Source: Zopfochytrium polystomum (lineage: Eukaryota > Chytridiomycota > Chytridiomycetes > Chytridiales > Chytridiaceae). Taken from it: a stretch of DNA of 64,000 bases. The notes under the pieces were generated by a model. That model was not told the origin of the DNA. It saw nothing but the letters and a program-made list of their open reading frames with translations, and did not search any database. Position numbers and translations under genes: made by a program. Positions within the stretch are counted from its first letter, which is position 1, and every line of letters starts with the position of its first letter. This document shows, piece by piece, positions 30,552 to 41,020 of this stretch. The DNA is taken from assembly GCA_025765615.1 (NCBI GenBank), contig JAIVFJ010000003.1, positions 620,001 through 684,000 of the forward strand, in the 5' to 3' direction.

Positions 30552-32991
30552 TCACAGCAGGCAGAACTGGCCAAGCCCGCCATCGCTGATGCCGTAGTCT
30601 GCCCCGGCGGCCGCGTCGTCGTTGCCCACGTCGCCGACGACAACGTCGCCGGTGAAGAGGTACTCGCTCATCAGCGACTCGACGAGGTCCGCGGGGAACT
30701 CGGCGGGCGGCGGGGCGGTCGTCGTTGGCCAGACGGAGGCGTGGGCGCCGCACGCTGCTGGCCTGGAGTCTGCGGCGTCGGTGGCGGCTGCGGTGGCAGT
30801 CGACGAAGAGGTCGAGCGGCGCGCGCGCTTTCGCGGTGGTGTGCCGCCTGCGCTGGACGAGCCCACGCCGCCACTCCCGACGCCGCCGCCGCCGCCGCTG
30901 GCCGCGTCGTCGCTCGCCAGCTCGTCCGCCTCCTTTTCCGCCCGCTGCCGCCGCCGTCCACGCCCACGCCCGCGCCCCCCGCGCCCCAGCCGCCGGCGCC
31001 CCCACTTCCCCACCCGCGTCCTCCCCGTCTGCTGCCGCCGCCTCCGTCTCGCCCACAACCACCACGGGCGCCGGAACCGCCGCGCCGCCCATCGCGACGC
31101 GCAAGTACTCCTCCGTCACCCCGCCCGCAACCCCGACCCCGCCCCCGGCGACCGCGGCCGCGTAAATCCCGGCCATGTCCCTCCTCGGCGCGCGGTTCCG
31201 CCGCCGGATCACGTCCGTCTTGAGGCTCGCGGGCCGCGCGACCCCGTGCAGCTTGTAGAAGAGCCCGCACGCGTTGCAGAGCGGGAATCCGGCGGCGTCG
31301 CGGCGCCAGAGAGGCGTTCGCGTCGCGTGGCAGTTGATGCAGGTTGTCGTGAAGGTCGCGGGGAGGGTTGTTGGCGGAGGCGCCGGCGCGGAAGGGGGTG
31401 CGGCGGTGGAGGCGGCGCGGGCCCCTGAGGGCTTGCGGGGGCGGGTGGGTTTTGTGGAGGGCGCGCGTTGGGTTGGTGATGCGGGGATGGATGATGAGGT
31501 GGTGGTGGTGGCGGGGGCTACGGTGGAGGTGCTGGGGGGTTCAGCGGGGTCGACGACGGTCGGTGCAGCGACGAGGGTCGAGAGCAGGCTGTCGGCCGCG
31601 TACCACGACAGCAGGTCCACGGCCGTTGCTGCGCCTTTGGCGTCGCCACCGGAGGTGGTAGTGGTGTCCGGCTCGGCGATGCCCCAGGGGTCGACGCCGC
31701 CGCAAAAGGACTCGAAGCTGAGCGCAAAGTCGTCCAGCACGTCTCCACCGACGTCGCCGCCCCCGCCGAGGACGTCCATGTCCGCCAACGGAGCGCTGTC
31801 AGCGCTGACAGCGCCCGCGCCGACCACCCCTTCCGCCACAACATCTTCCTCCTCCTTCAGCCACTCGTCCTCCTCGTCCACCACCGCGTCATTCCCGCTG
31901 TCCTCCCCGGCATCCAGCAGGTCTGGCACGACAGCATCGACGGCGCCAGACTCCTTTTCCATTTCTTCGTCGAGGGCGGCTGCGGCGGCAGCGCGCTCGC
32001 GCGCAAGCTGCATTTGCAGCAGCCGCCACGCGAGGTTCTCGAGGCGCACGCCGTTGGGGATGGCGTCCTTTGCGCGCGACAGCAGCCGCCAAATGTCCTG
32101 CGACTCGGCGGGAGACGTTGCCGTGTGCACCAGCGTCGGCAGGATCTTTTGCAGCGTCGCGTCGCGTGTGGGTAAGAAGGGGATTGTGGCCGTCACGTGG
32201 TGGTGGTGGTGTGAGTGGTGCGAGTGGTGGTGGGAGGAGCCGTTGGCGGTGGTGGCGCCGGCGGCGTCTGCTCTCGTCTCGTTGTGGGGCTCCGGCGGTG
32301 AGTCGGAGGAGCACGTGGTCTTGCGGGTCGCACGTGCCGCAGCCGCCAATCCCGACGCCACCGCCTGCGGATCGCTCTCGCTCGTCGTCCTCCTCCTCCT
32401 CCCCCTCCTTTCCACCTCACCCTCCTCCAGCTCTTCCTCCTCGTCCTCATCCTCCTCCCATTTCGCCCCCAACCGCTCTTCCTCCCGTTCCTCCTCCGCC
32501 TGCCGAAACACCAATCCCGACAGCGCCCGCTTCCCGCGCCGGAACGTCCGCGTCGTCTGCACGATGCACGAACCCGCCCCGCATGCCTGCGGCACAAACG
32601 ACGTCGTCACCGCCGTCGCGGACGTGGCCAGCGGCGGCGCGTCAGCCTCCGCGCCGTCGGTCTCGTCGTCGCCGTCAACGTCGACATGGTCGCCGTTGGG
32701 GCGGCTCGGACCGGTCCCGCCGCCGCCGCCGCCCCTGACGATCGACGGGTCGAACAGGAGGCGGACAAAGGTCGCCGTGCGTGTCGTTGGGGCCGCGGCG
32801 GCGGTGCAGCAGGAGGGATGATCCGCGGCGGGGGCTGGGCGGGTGCGGGTGCGGGTGCTGGGCTTGGGCGGCGGTTGCTGCGGTGGTGGTGGTGGAGCCT
32901 GAGAGGCGGAGCGGGGGATCCTGCCGGTCGGGTAACGCGAGTGGCATCTGATGAACGTGTGAGGATTGGGTGTGTGTGCTGGATGGTCCAC
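30552..32991 (-). CDS. GATA-type transcription factor, AreA/NIT2-like
   Basis: The central frame (from about 32991 down) encodes acidic and His-rich tracts, then a DUF1752-type motif ([20 protein letters not shown], near 32092-32010), the N-terminal signature of fungal nitrogen GATA factors. One GATA finger follows (31341-31261), spacing C-x2-C-x17-C-x2-C with [20 protein letters not shown], and then a basic RRRNRAPRR tail. This is the AreA/Gat1/Gln3 group, which activates genes for using poor nitrogen sources. Past the finger the frame changes: the plausible C-terminus (PPRKRARRS signal, acidic ending FCLL) lies one frame over, from about 31000 to the stop at 30552. This implies a small intron between about 31080 and 30960 or an indel. 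The initiator ATG is not in the main frame and must be in an upstream exon. Confidence 0.85.
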
Positions 32992-33780
32992 GGGAGTACT
33001 TATGTAAGCTGTTACTCCTTTTTGGGAAAACTCCTTCGCTTAGAAGCGCGCTTTCAGCGATAGGGAGGGAGAGTACGGGGGGTGGAGGAAGGGTGTAGAG
33101 AACGTGAAAGTAGTAGTCCGCGTTGGGACGACGGCGGCGGCGGCGGCAGGCAGCAGGCGGGTTAATTGCCGAGATCGAAGAGTCAATGGAAGGATATTTT
33201 TTCTTTTTTCTTGATTTTTCACCTTCATTGACAACAAGCGGACAGATAGACAGACAGAGAGACAGATAGATTGACAGACAGACAGAGCGGGATAGCAAAC
33301 CCCAATTGAGCAATCGGTCTCCGCGTCTCTCTCTCGGCCTGATAACCGATAACGTGTCTGACAGAAAGACAGACAGACCAAGAGCGACCAGTCACGTGAG
33401 GGACCCTGTGCTATCTTCCCCGATTGATAACAAGCCATGCAAGGCTCGGCGGTCTTGTCTCATTTCTTTTTTTGGATCGCTCATTTCTCAACACGCGGTC
33501 TCTATCACCTACTCTCTTTCTCTCTCTCTCTCCCTCACTCTCTCACCCTCTCTCTCTCACTCCCTGTCGCTCGGTATCCCCCCTAACCCTGCATTTTACA
33601 TCTGCACAATGTGCATAATTTAGAAGCCAAAAAAGCAGAGTCCGACGGTTCGGGCTCAGGTCCCGAGCTGCCAGCACAGTCATAGTTGTCTCGACACCGC
33701 CCCTAATCGCCACACCTGTTTCCGAGGTCGTCGTTTCGACTTTCGTGCCACCATATACGTGACAAGAGAGTTTTTTTAAC
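32992..33780. other. Intergenic with GACA and CT repeats
   Basis: GACA/GATA repeats at about 33238-33290 and 33360-33380, and CT repeats at 33515-33568. It includes the promoter of the GATA gene. A single CCCTAACCC near 33582 is not a telomere tract. Confidence 0.6.
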
Positions 33781-34232
33781 TGCAGAGCCGGAGAGGACTG
33801 ACGTGGCCGAGAGCCGAGAGCTGTGTTGAGGGCCACGCAGGAGCTTGCTGCCAGCCGCGGCTGCTGCAACACATCCAAAGAGTTGGAGGCCGTCCAGGCA
33901 GCGTCGATGCCTGCCTCAATGCGGAAGCACCAGCTGTGGACGGACACGTTTCGGTCATTGAGTCGCTGCTTGGGGTGCGACCTATGCCGCACGGCTGTGC
34001 AGATGGCGAGATGGTGAAAAACTTTGGGTACGGCGTAGAATGCGTTGCGCTACTCGTCGCGACAGTCAATGACCACACAGAAGTGTTGCAGATTCTCCTT
34101 GACCCGGCATTGCACTTTGAGTGTGGCGAGGGAAAGCTGGGCGCCGTTCGAGTCTTGGTGGAGGCGGATGGAAACACGCAAGCAGTGTGCGTAGACGGTC
34201 AGACTCCCATATGTTTCGCCGAGGAGAACTGA
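33781..34232 (+). pseudogene. Ankyrin-repeat gene fragment
   Basis: The frame 33936-34232 reads as two or three degenerate ankyrin units (GHVSVIESLLG, DHTEVLQILLDPALH, KLGAVRVLVEADGNTQ and a closing DGQTP). Upstream the similarity continues only by changing frame. No start codon or splice structure is convincing, so I take it as a relic of an ankyrin protein distinct from the WWKDSG type. Confidence 0.5.
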
Positions 34233-34989
34233 AATAGTTCCGTTGTGGAGTTTTTGCGCAACTGGGAGGAGAGCGGAAAGAGTCTCCGTGAATAAGTTAA
34301 AGCTGATGGGGTAAAAGAAAGGGAAGAAAAATCTATCCGTATACAACCAGTCGCACAGCGATCCGTTAGACACCGATGCAAGGATCCCCACTATTCCTGC
34401 TATGAGCTCTGTCTCTTCTCATGTCGAAGCCATCGCTGAATTTTTCGCTGCCACTCGGATGTCGCCGCCGCCGACGGCCATGCCGCCTTGGTCCGCTTTC
34501 CCCACAGTTCTTAATCAGCTTCTCTTCTTAGCCTTCCTCCCCCCGCACATCTCTTATGACTTATTGGCCCCGGCCTCAAGAAATCAAGGGAAAACCCCAC
34601 TCCTCCCGTAAAAATAAAAGAGCGTTGGTTCTCGCACTTGCCATCTTTCTTGCAAATTCCGGGAGTAGAGTGCCAGTACTTCTTAGAAGCAAACATAAAT
34701 GACTGGTGGAAAGGAATGAATCAAGTTTAAGGAGACAAGTCGATAGAAACACTCAGAGCACAGACACACATGATGTATTCAGTGCCGCATGGACTATATC
34801 CACAAGGCTGGATTACCGTGAGCGAAAGTCAAGACAAAAGAAATAACCACAAGTAAAGTATCAGACCACAGGAACATATCAACAAGACCCTAACCAGAAA
34901 TTTGCATTTGAAAGAGGGACACATAGAAGAACACAGATAGAGAGGAGTTACGGAAACGGAAATAAAAAGAATGAAAAACCGTCAGTGAT
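34233..34989. other. Intergenic, AT-richer than surroundings
   Basis: No supported gene. It lies downstream of the minus-strand membrane-protein gene and probably holds its 3' untranslated region. Confidence 0.5.
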
Positions 34990-37900
34990 TCACTCGTACT
35001 TTCGGCCCTTGCGCAGTTTGATGACGGACGTCGGAACGTCCAGCGACAACATACCCACTTGTTCACCCCGCTGCTCTTTTAGTTCTCCAAACCTGACTCT
35101 CACGTCCTCAAGGTACCTTTTCAGCGAGCGTGCGTCGGCCCCCATCCCCGGGGGCAGTTTGGCAACAATGAGCCTCGGCAAGCTGCTCCTCACAAAGTAG
35201 AGCAAACGGAGCGGGTCGTCCAGCACGGTTGCCGCAATCTCGACGTGGCGCGGTTTGCTGCCCAGCAAAAGAAAAAACGCGACCACCAGCGACGCCGCCA
35301 GGACCAGCGATATCACCAGACCCGCCGTCACCGCGCTGCGGATCCACATCGGCGCCTCCACAATGCCGTGGCCCCGATACCCAAAGTACTGACAACGGCC
35401 GTCCGCCGTCGCGTCGAACCGCATCACCACGTGGTGCGCGATCGCCGACGTGATGGTAATTATCCCCCGGTGCATCAGGTGCGTCTGGATGAGCCCCTCC
35501 GGGTTTGCCGTCCACGACAAAAGGTCGCACGTCTGGGAGCTGGCGTCCGAGTGTCCGCAGCTGACGACTTTTGGTGGCGCTAGCTGCGGCGTGGGCTCCG
35601 ATGCTGGGTGGGGCCCGTAAGGGGTTCGTGTGGGCACGGTTGCCTTCTTCACCCACGTCTTTTTGCTCGATCGGCGGTTGGGAGTGAATGCCCGATGTAC
35701 TGCTGTCGCAGGGCTCGTGGTGTTTGCTGCTGCAGCCATGGTGTTGGCAGTTGTGGTAGTGGTGGTGAAGGTCGTGTTGGTTTTGATGGCATCAGGAGTG
35801 AAGAGGTGGTACACGGTATCTCCGATCCAGCTCGTCAATTTGGCCTGCGCGGCTGCAAGCGGGAAGAGGCGCTCTCTCACCTCGCCGACAAACCGGCCTT
35901 TCGCCCCAGCCCCGCCGTCTGCCTTCCAGTTCAGCGTTCCTCCCATCCCCGGCGTCAGCACCAGGTCGTCGTCAAAGTTGGGCAAGTACGACGTCCCTTC
36001 CTCCGTCACCGTCGCCGCTCGGTCCGCGTCGGTGTACGGATCCGTGAGTGTGATGCTGACCACCTGGCCGCCGGCGACAGAGGTCCATTCGTCGGCCACA
36101 AAGCTGTACTCTACCATTCCAGACCCGACCAGCACGTCGCTCTGGCACACCATCCGCACCGCGTGATCTGCAAACTCGGTCACGTCGTGCGTGTGCGGCG
36201 GCAGCGTCACCGCCACCGTGTACACCAACGACGCGTTCCAGTTGTAAATCTCCAGCAGCTCGAACGACACCGCCGGCGCGACCTGCACGTGCCCGTCCGA
36301 CAGCACCGTCCCGTTCCGCGACACCTGCCGCCGCTCCGCCGACCCCGTCGCAGCAAATTTTACTGTCCCGTTCGTCGCCGGCGCTTCCGCGTTACCCGTG
36401 CCCGCCGCCGCCGACCCGGCCACCGGCTCGGGGTGGCTGCACTGCCCCGACACGAGGTACACCACGCCAGGCCCCTGCAGCGAGAACAGCGGCGCCGGCA
36501 CGGCTTTGGGCCACGCTGACCACCCGCCGACGACGCCGTCGACCAGCGGCAGGCCGTAGTTGTACACCGACGCCAACCGCATATTCCCCTGCATCAGTAC
36601 CATCATCCCGTCGACCGCCTCCGGCGGTTTCGTGTACCGCGCCGGCGTGCACGCAAACGTCCCCAGCGCCGACAGCGTCACCGGAGTAAACTCGAGTCGC
36701 AGCTCCACCGCCCACAGCGCGATCTCGACAACCGCCAGCGCAACGTAGAACAGCTTGCGCAGAGACCGCCCGCGGAACGGCGCGTGCTGCCCGATCTTGA
36801 ACGTCACTTGCGTCAGGCTGATCCCCTGCGACGACTTGAGGAGCGCGCACGCGAGGTTGCCTTTGGCGGAAATGTTGGCGAGCAGGAACCCCGCGACGAG
36901 GATGTTTTTGCCGACAATGTGGAGGGCAATGTGCACGAGGTTGTAAAAGTGGATGTTGGGGAACTCGTGGTCGTTGAGGACGAACATGATCACGACGATT
37001 GTCGCCACGAGGAAGAGGTAGTACAGCCCGACGGCGATCATCTGGGCAGGGCAGGTGGTTGTTTTTGTTTGTTTGTCGTAGATAGTGGGTCCGTGGCGTG
37101 AGTCAGATTACGCGACTCAAGTTCAAAAGGTAGCACGATTGGCAGCCCTTTTACCTGCACCCAGATCGTGTCCAGCGCCCACAGCACGAACTGATACAGC
37201 CTAGTCTGCTCAAACCACTGCACGAACCTCGCGATCGTCCGCGTCAGCACGTCCGCCTGCGACACGCTGGACGCCGAGCTGGCAGCGCTCCTCGCAAGAG
37301 AAAATCCACTCCTCCCCGATGACGGCGTCGACGCCAAGGACTCGCGGGCCCGACGGGGCAGCCCCACCGCCGATAACCGGTTCGACCGACCTCCCGCCGT
37401 CTTCCCGCTGGCCGCCGTCCCCCGCCGCTCCGATCCCACGCCGCCGCCCTCGTCGCCCGCGTCGCTCTCCTCCTCTTCCTCGCGCACCCCGCCGTCTTCA
37501 TTATCCCCTTTCTCCTCACCACCCGCCTCCTCCACCTCGTCCTCCGACGACTCCGACTCGTCCATCTCCGCCTCCTCCTGCTCCCGCCGCCGTCGCGCCG
37601 CCTCCGCCGCCATGTCCACAGCCCACACCACCACCGACCCGCGCCGGCTCCCCGCCCCGCCCCCGCGCGGCACCGACAGCGCGTCGATCGACCGCTCCCG
37701 CACACTCCCCGCCCGACCCCACATCACTGACCCGCGCTGGCTGCCCGCCCAACCGTTTCCGCCCCCGCCGCCTCCGCCGTCGCCGCGACCCAGCACCCAC
37801 CCGCTGCCGTCTAGACTTCCTCGCGACGCCGCCCGCGCGGCAGCAGCCGAGGCCGCGGCCATCGTCGCGTCCGGCCCGAACCTCGACGTTGTGGACAGGA

Positions 37901-38018
37901 TTGACCCCTGCCGGGCCGTGCGCGGCACGGGTAAGCTCGTCCGCGAGACGTCGGCCTGCGACGGCGTCGTTTCCCCGTGGAGCGTAGGCGTAGGGCTCAG
38001 GTGCGAGGCTTGCGCCAT
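34990..38018 (-). CDS. Large multi-pass membrane protein, unknown family
   Basis: Two exons, 38018-37155 and 37041-34990, joined in phase 0 across a 113-bp intron (GTAAAA...CCCAG), 971 residues. The first about 250 residues are cytosol-like: Ser/Arg-rich, then a long Glu/Asp stretch. Membrane segments follow around the exon join (QFVLWALDTIWVQ and LYYLFLVATIVVIMFVL), then NLVHIALHIVGKNILVAGFLL and KLFYVALAVVEIALWAVEL. A large Thr/Asn-rich extracellular-type region of about 450 residues with several Asn-x-Thr sites comes next. It ends with one more membrane helix (VTAGLVISLVLAASLVVAFF) and a basic cytosolic tail. I do not recognise the family; the layout suggests a surface receptor, sensor or adhesion protein. 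It lies in the same orientation as the SCAMP gene upstream. Confidence 0.75.
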
Positions 38019-39077
38019 TTTTTTCTCACGCGTTTTTGGGGCGGTGGGAAATAATCAAGGGGGGTGGGGGGGGGGGCCGCTGATAGCGCGGAGTTGGTGG
38101 CCGAGTAGGAAAGCAATCGGAGTACAGGGGGTGGGTGAGAAGGGGACCAAACCTGTTCGCAAGGTGTCAAAAAAAATTAGATGTCAGGAGGTGGTGGTTG
38201 CGGGGGCTAGGAGCAGATAGAAAGTTTTAGGAAGGGCGGCTGGTGGGTTGGGGCGGGGGGGGGCGGGGCGGGTTGTGTGTGTGTTGTTCTTGTTGCGCGA
38301 GACGATGTCTCTGTCGAAGTTTCGAGAAGTTGCTGTCATGCGCATAGGATCGGTCAATATCTCTTACCTTTTTTGTTTGCTTTCGAGGGGGGGCGGCTGA
38401 GGGGCGCGAAGCAGGCGCGAAAGAGTGTTTGTTACTCACCCTACACGCGACTGATCGACGGTCTCAGAGATCTTTCGCAAGCTCGTTTGCTCGCTCGAGA
38501 ACGATTAAATTTGCTTGACAGGGTGTTGCACCGCTCTCTTTCCCACCTTCTTTTTTACCTTGTTCAATTGTTCAGATGTCCGCGAGGCCGGCAATTGGAA
38601 GATTCCAATACAAAACAGCAGAAGGGTTTCGTCCGCCGGATCCAAAGAAGTAGTGAAGATTCGGTGACAGACACCTTTCTCCTTCGCATTGGCGGCACGT
38701 TGGCCCACTAACCAAATGCTGCGAGATCTGTTAAGAGTTCAAGATATTTACTCTGGTCCAGCTTCTGTCTTGAGCATCACAAGCTCAAAGGCACCTCGGA
38801 AGCACTCCAGCGGGCCACTAGCGATTTCACGAATCAAGCAGTAGGGCCGGCGCCGGTCAGCAGCCGACACTAACAGGGATATCCGCTTCGCACTTGGTGT
38901 AGCCTTCGGTTGCAAACAACAGCATGTTTTCTTCGTACCGTGTAAATAGAATCGGAGAGAACGTAACGAGAACGAGCTCAATACCGCCCCTCCAGCAAAC
39001 CCACTCTAAGAAGTACTTTTGCACCTGCCCTCCCGTCCCTCACCTCACGTCCCCGCCCCCAGCCTTCGCGCCAACTT
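38019..39077. other. Intergenic, no gene recognised
   Basis: G-runs near 38055-38075 and 38250-38270. Frames up to 144 codons have no domain. It holds the promoter of the 971-residue gene and the 3' end of the SCAMP gene. Confidence 0.5.
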
Positions 39078-40647
39078 TCACACAAACGCGCTCTTCACAA
39101 ACAGCCCCTGCGCAATCCCGGTGCTCCCGACCGCCTTGACCGCCTCGTTCTTTGCGTCCTCCGCCGTCAGCCCGCGGGAGCGGTAGTGCCGGTGGGTCCG
39201 GTGGTACAAGTACATGGACGACAGCGCCGCCACCAGCCACATCCCGCCCGTCGTCGCGCAGAGTATCCCTGCCACGTACTTGGAGTCGGTCAGGATGCTC
39301 AGCGCGTAGATGATCCCCGCCGAGCCGGATCCGGGAATGCCGAGGGCCATGTAGAAGTCAAAGAGGCTTGGGTGGACGCGAGTGGGGTCAGAAGGTGTGG
39401 AAAGTTCTTGAAAGACAAGGCAGGTGCAGCTCTCACATTTGGATTCCGTTGAAGAGGAAGAAGAACGAGTAGAGCATGGAGCTTTCCTTGAGGTACGCGT
39501 TGTAAACTAGTTATAGTGGGGGAACGAAAAAGAAAGTAAGTCTATTTTGCGGCTCTGCGAAACAAAGCAGAGTCCTGCAAACCTTTACCTGGTCGGTACC
39601 AAAAGTAGAACGCAAGTACCATCACCAGAAACAGATACATTATCGAGACCCCAAAGTCGCGACCGCCTTCAATTGGGAGCAGTGGTGTTAAGACTTTGCA
39701 CACAGAGCTCTTTTCGTGAATTGACGAATCTTTCACCAGTAGTGACTCCAGCTGGATGCGAAACCAGAATCGCGAGGCACGCTCCGCAGTTTACAAAGAG
39801 AACGAGAAAGAGAAACATGAAGCTGCGGAACATCCAAAGCATGTTGGGTTGCGTCGCTGCGGGGATGTCGAGCTGTGTTGTCCCCGGGGGGTGTGGGGTG
39901 GTGGGGAAAGGGGCGGAAACGAATGTGGGAGTGTGAATTCCATCAGTTTCCGAGGAAAGATAATCTAGAAATCGTGACAGCGCCTGCAAAAAACCCCCCT
40001 CACCCTAATATCGTGAAACATGACCGGCCAGCACGGCGGAAAGTTTGGTACCCGCGGTACCGCGCGCCGTTGCGCCTCCAGCAGCTGAGCCTCGCGAGCG
40101 GCCACCTCCGCTTCGCGTTTCCGCAGCTCCGCTTCTTTCGCGAGACGCGCCTTGTCGGCCGCGTTGTTGCTGTTTTTCTGCGGGTTCTGTCAAGTTTGGA
40201 AAGCGGAGTTAGTGCCACGATGTATGCCGCTGTTTGGAGCGGAAGAGCGGGGTCGCGGTGGGAAGGTTAAGGTGGACGGGGATAGTGCTGTTTTGATGAG
40301 GCCTTCAGAGGCGGTCTGAAGCTATTCATCGTATTTTTTGGGTTTGTCCTCCTTGGAGAAGCAAACTCTCGGCAGGGACCCACCTTCGCCGCGGCCACTG
40401 GCGCGTGCTGAACCTCCCCCTCGCCTTCTTCCACCACGCCCTCCTCCACCGTGAGCTGTGCGACCTCGTCTGGGTCACCTTTCCTCTCCACAACTGTGAG
40501 GAACGGGTTCGCAAAGCGGAACCAACTCCCCGTCGTGGAGCTTGAAGGGGCTGCCGTGCTGGGTGTGTTTGCTGCTGCCGCCGCCACCGGCGCCGGCGAA
40601 GGCGAACGCGAGTTGGAGGGCGTCGTCTTTGCTGGCGCGAGGGACAT
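39078..40647 (-). CDS. SCAMP (secretory carrier-associated membrane protein)
   Basis: Six exons: 40647-40384, 40186-40004, 39872-39737, 39666-39589, 39506-39437 and 39366-39078, 339 residues, all GT-AG and frame-consistent. SCAMPs are four-helix proteins of trans-Golgi, endosome and secretory vesicle membranes that act in membrane traffic. The parts are in family order: an NPF motif (FANPF) for EH-domain adaptors, a coiled coil (AKEAELRKREAEVAAREAQL), the PCWP-x-x-FHDI segment, helix 1 with the conserved NC, a DFGVSIMYLF helix, the amphipathic loop YRPVYNAYLKESS, FFFLFNGIQ, and the final helices with a YRSRG tail. The only odd feature is a 42-base A tract on the coding strand 34 bp upstream of the ATG. 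Identification is secure. Confidence 0.93.
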
Positions 40648-40678
40648 CCAGTGTGATCTGTCAAATTAATGCTGAAGT

Positions 40679-40680
<2 letters not shown>

Positions 40681-40722
<42 letters not shown>
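40681..40722. promoter_or_regulatory. 42-bp poly(dA:dT) tract before the SCAMP gene
   Basis: An uninterrupted T42 on the plus strand, the longest homopolymer in the window, 34 bp upstream of the SCAMP start. Such tracts exclude nucleosomes in fungal promoters. A role here is inferred. Confidence 0.5.
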
Positions 40723-40723
<1 letters not shown>

Positions 40724-41020
40724 GTTTGTTTCAACTCAATTGTTCCTTTCGGTTTCCCCGAAGGATGACAACCCTCGTTGAAGGGACTTCCCAAAAACGT
40801 GATTGGATCGAGTGCCTCTCGAACTCCTACTGCCGTTAATTTAAAGCCTTTCATCCCTCGTGTCTGTGGAAGCATCACAGGTGGGGAATGTCGTGATAAC
40901 CGCCGATTGAATTACATTAGTGGGTAATAGAAAAGGATGGAACTTAGAGGAGAAACAGGTTGCAAAGGACTGAGCCTGAGCCGACAAGAGATAAGAGGGC
41001 CTTTCCCGACACCTTACAGT

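Noticed and set aside
31274..32821. 515-codon plus-strand frame
   Set aside because: It is antisense to the GATA gene, whose zinc finger and DUF1752 motifs prove the coding strand.
33582..33592. CCCTAACCC resembling a telomere repeat
   Set aside because: A single unit only, inside the GC-rich block.
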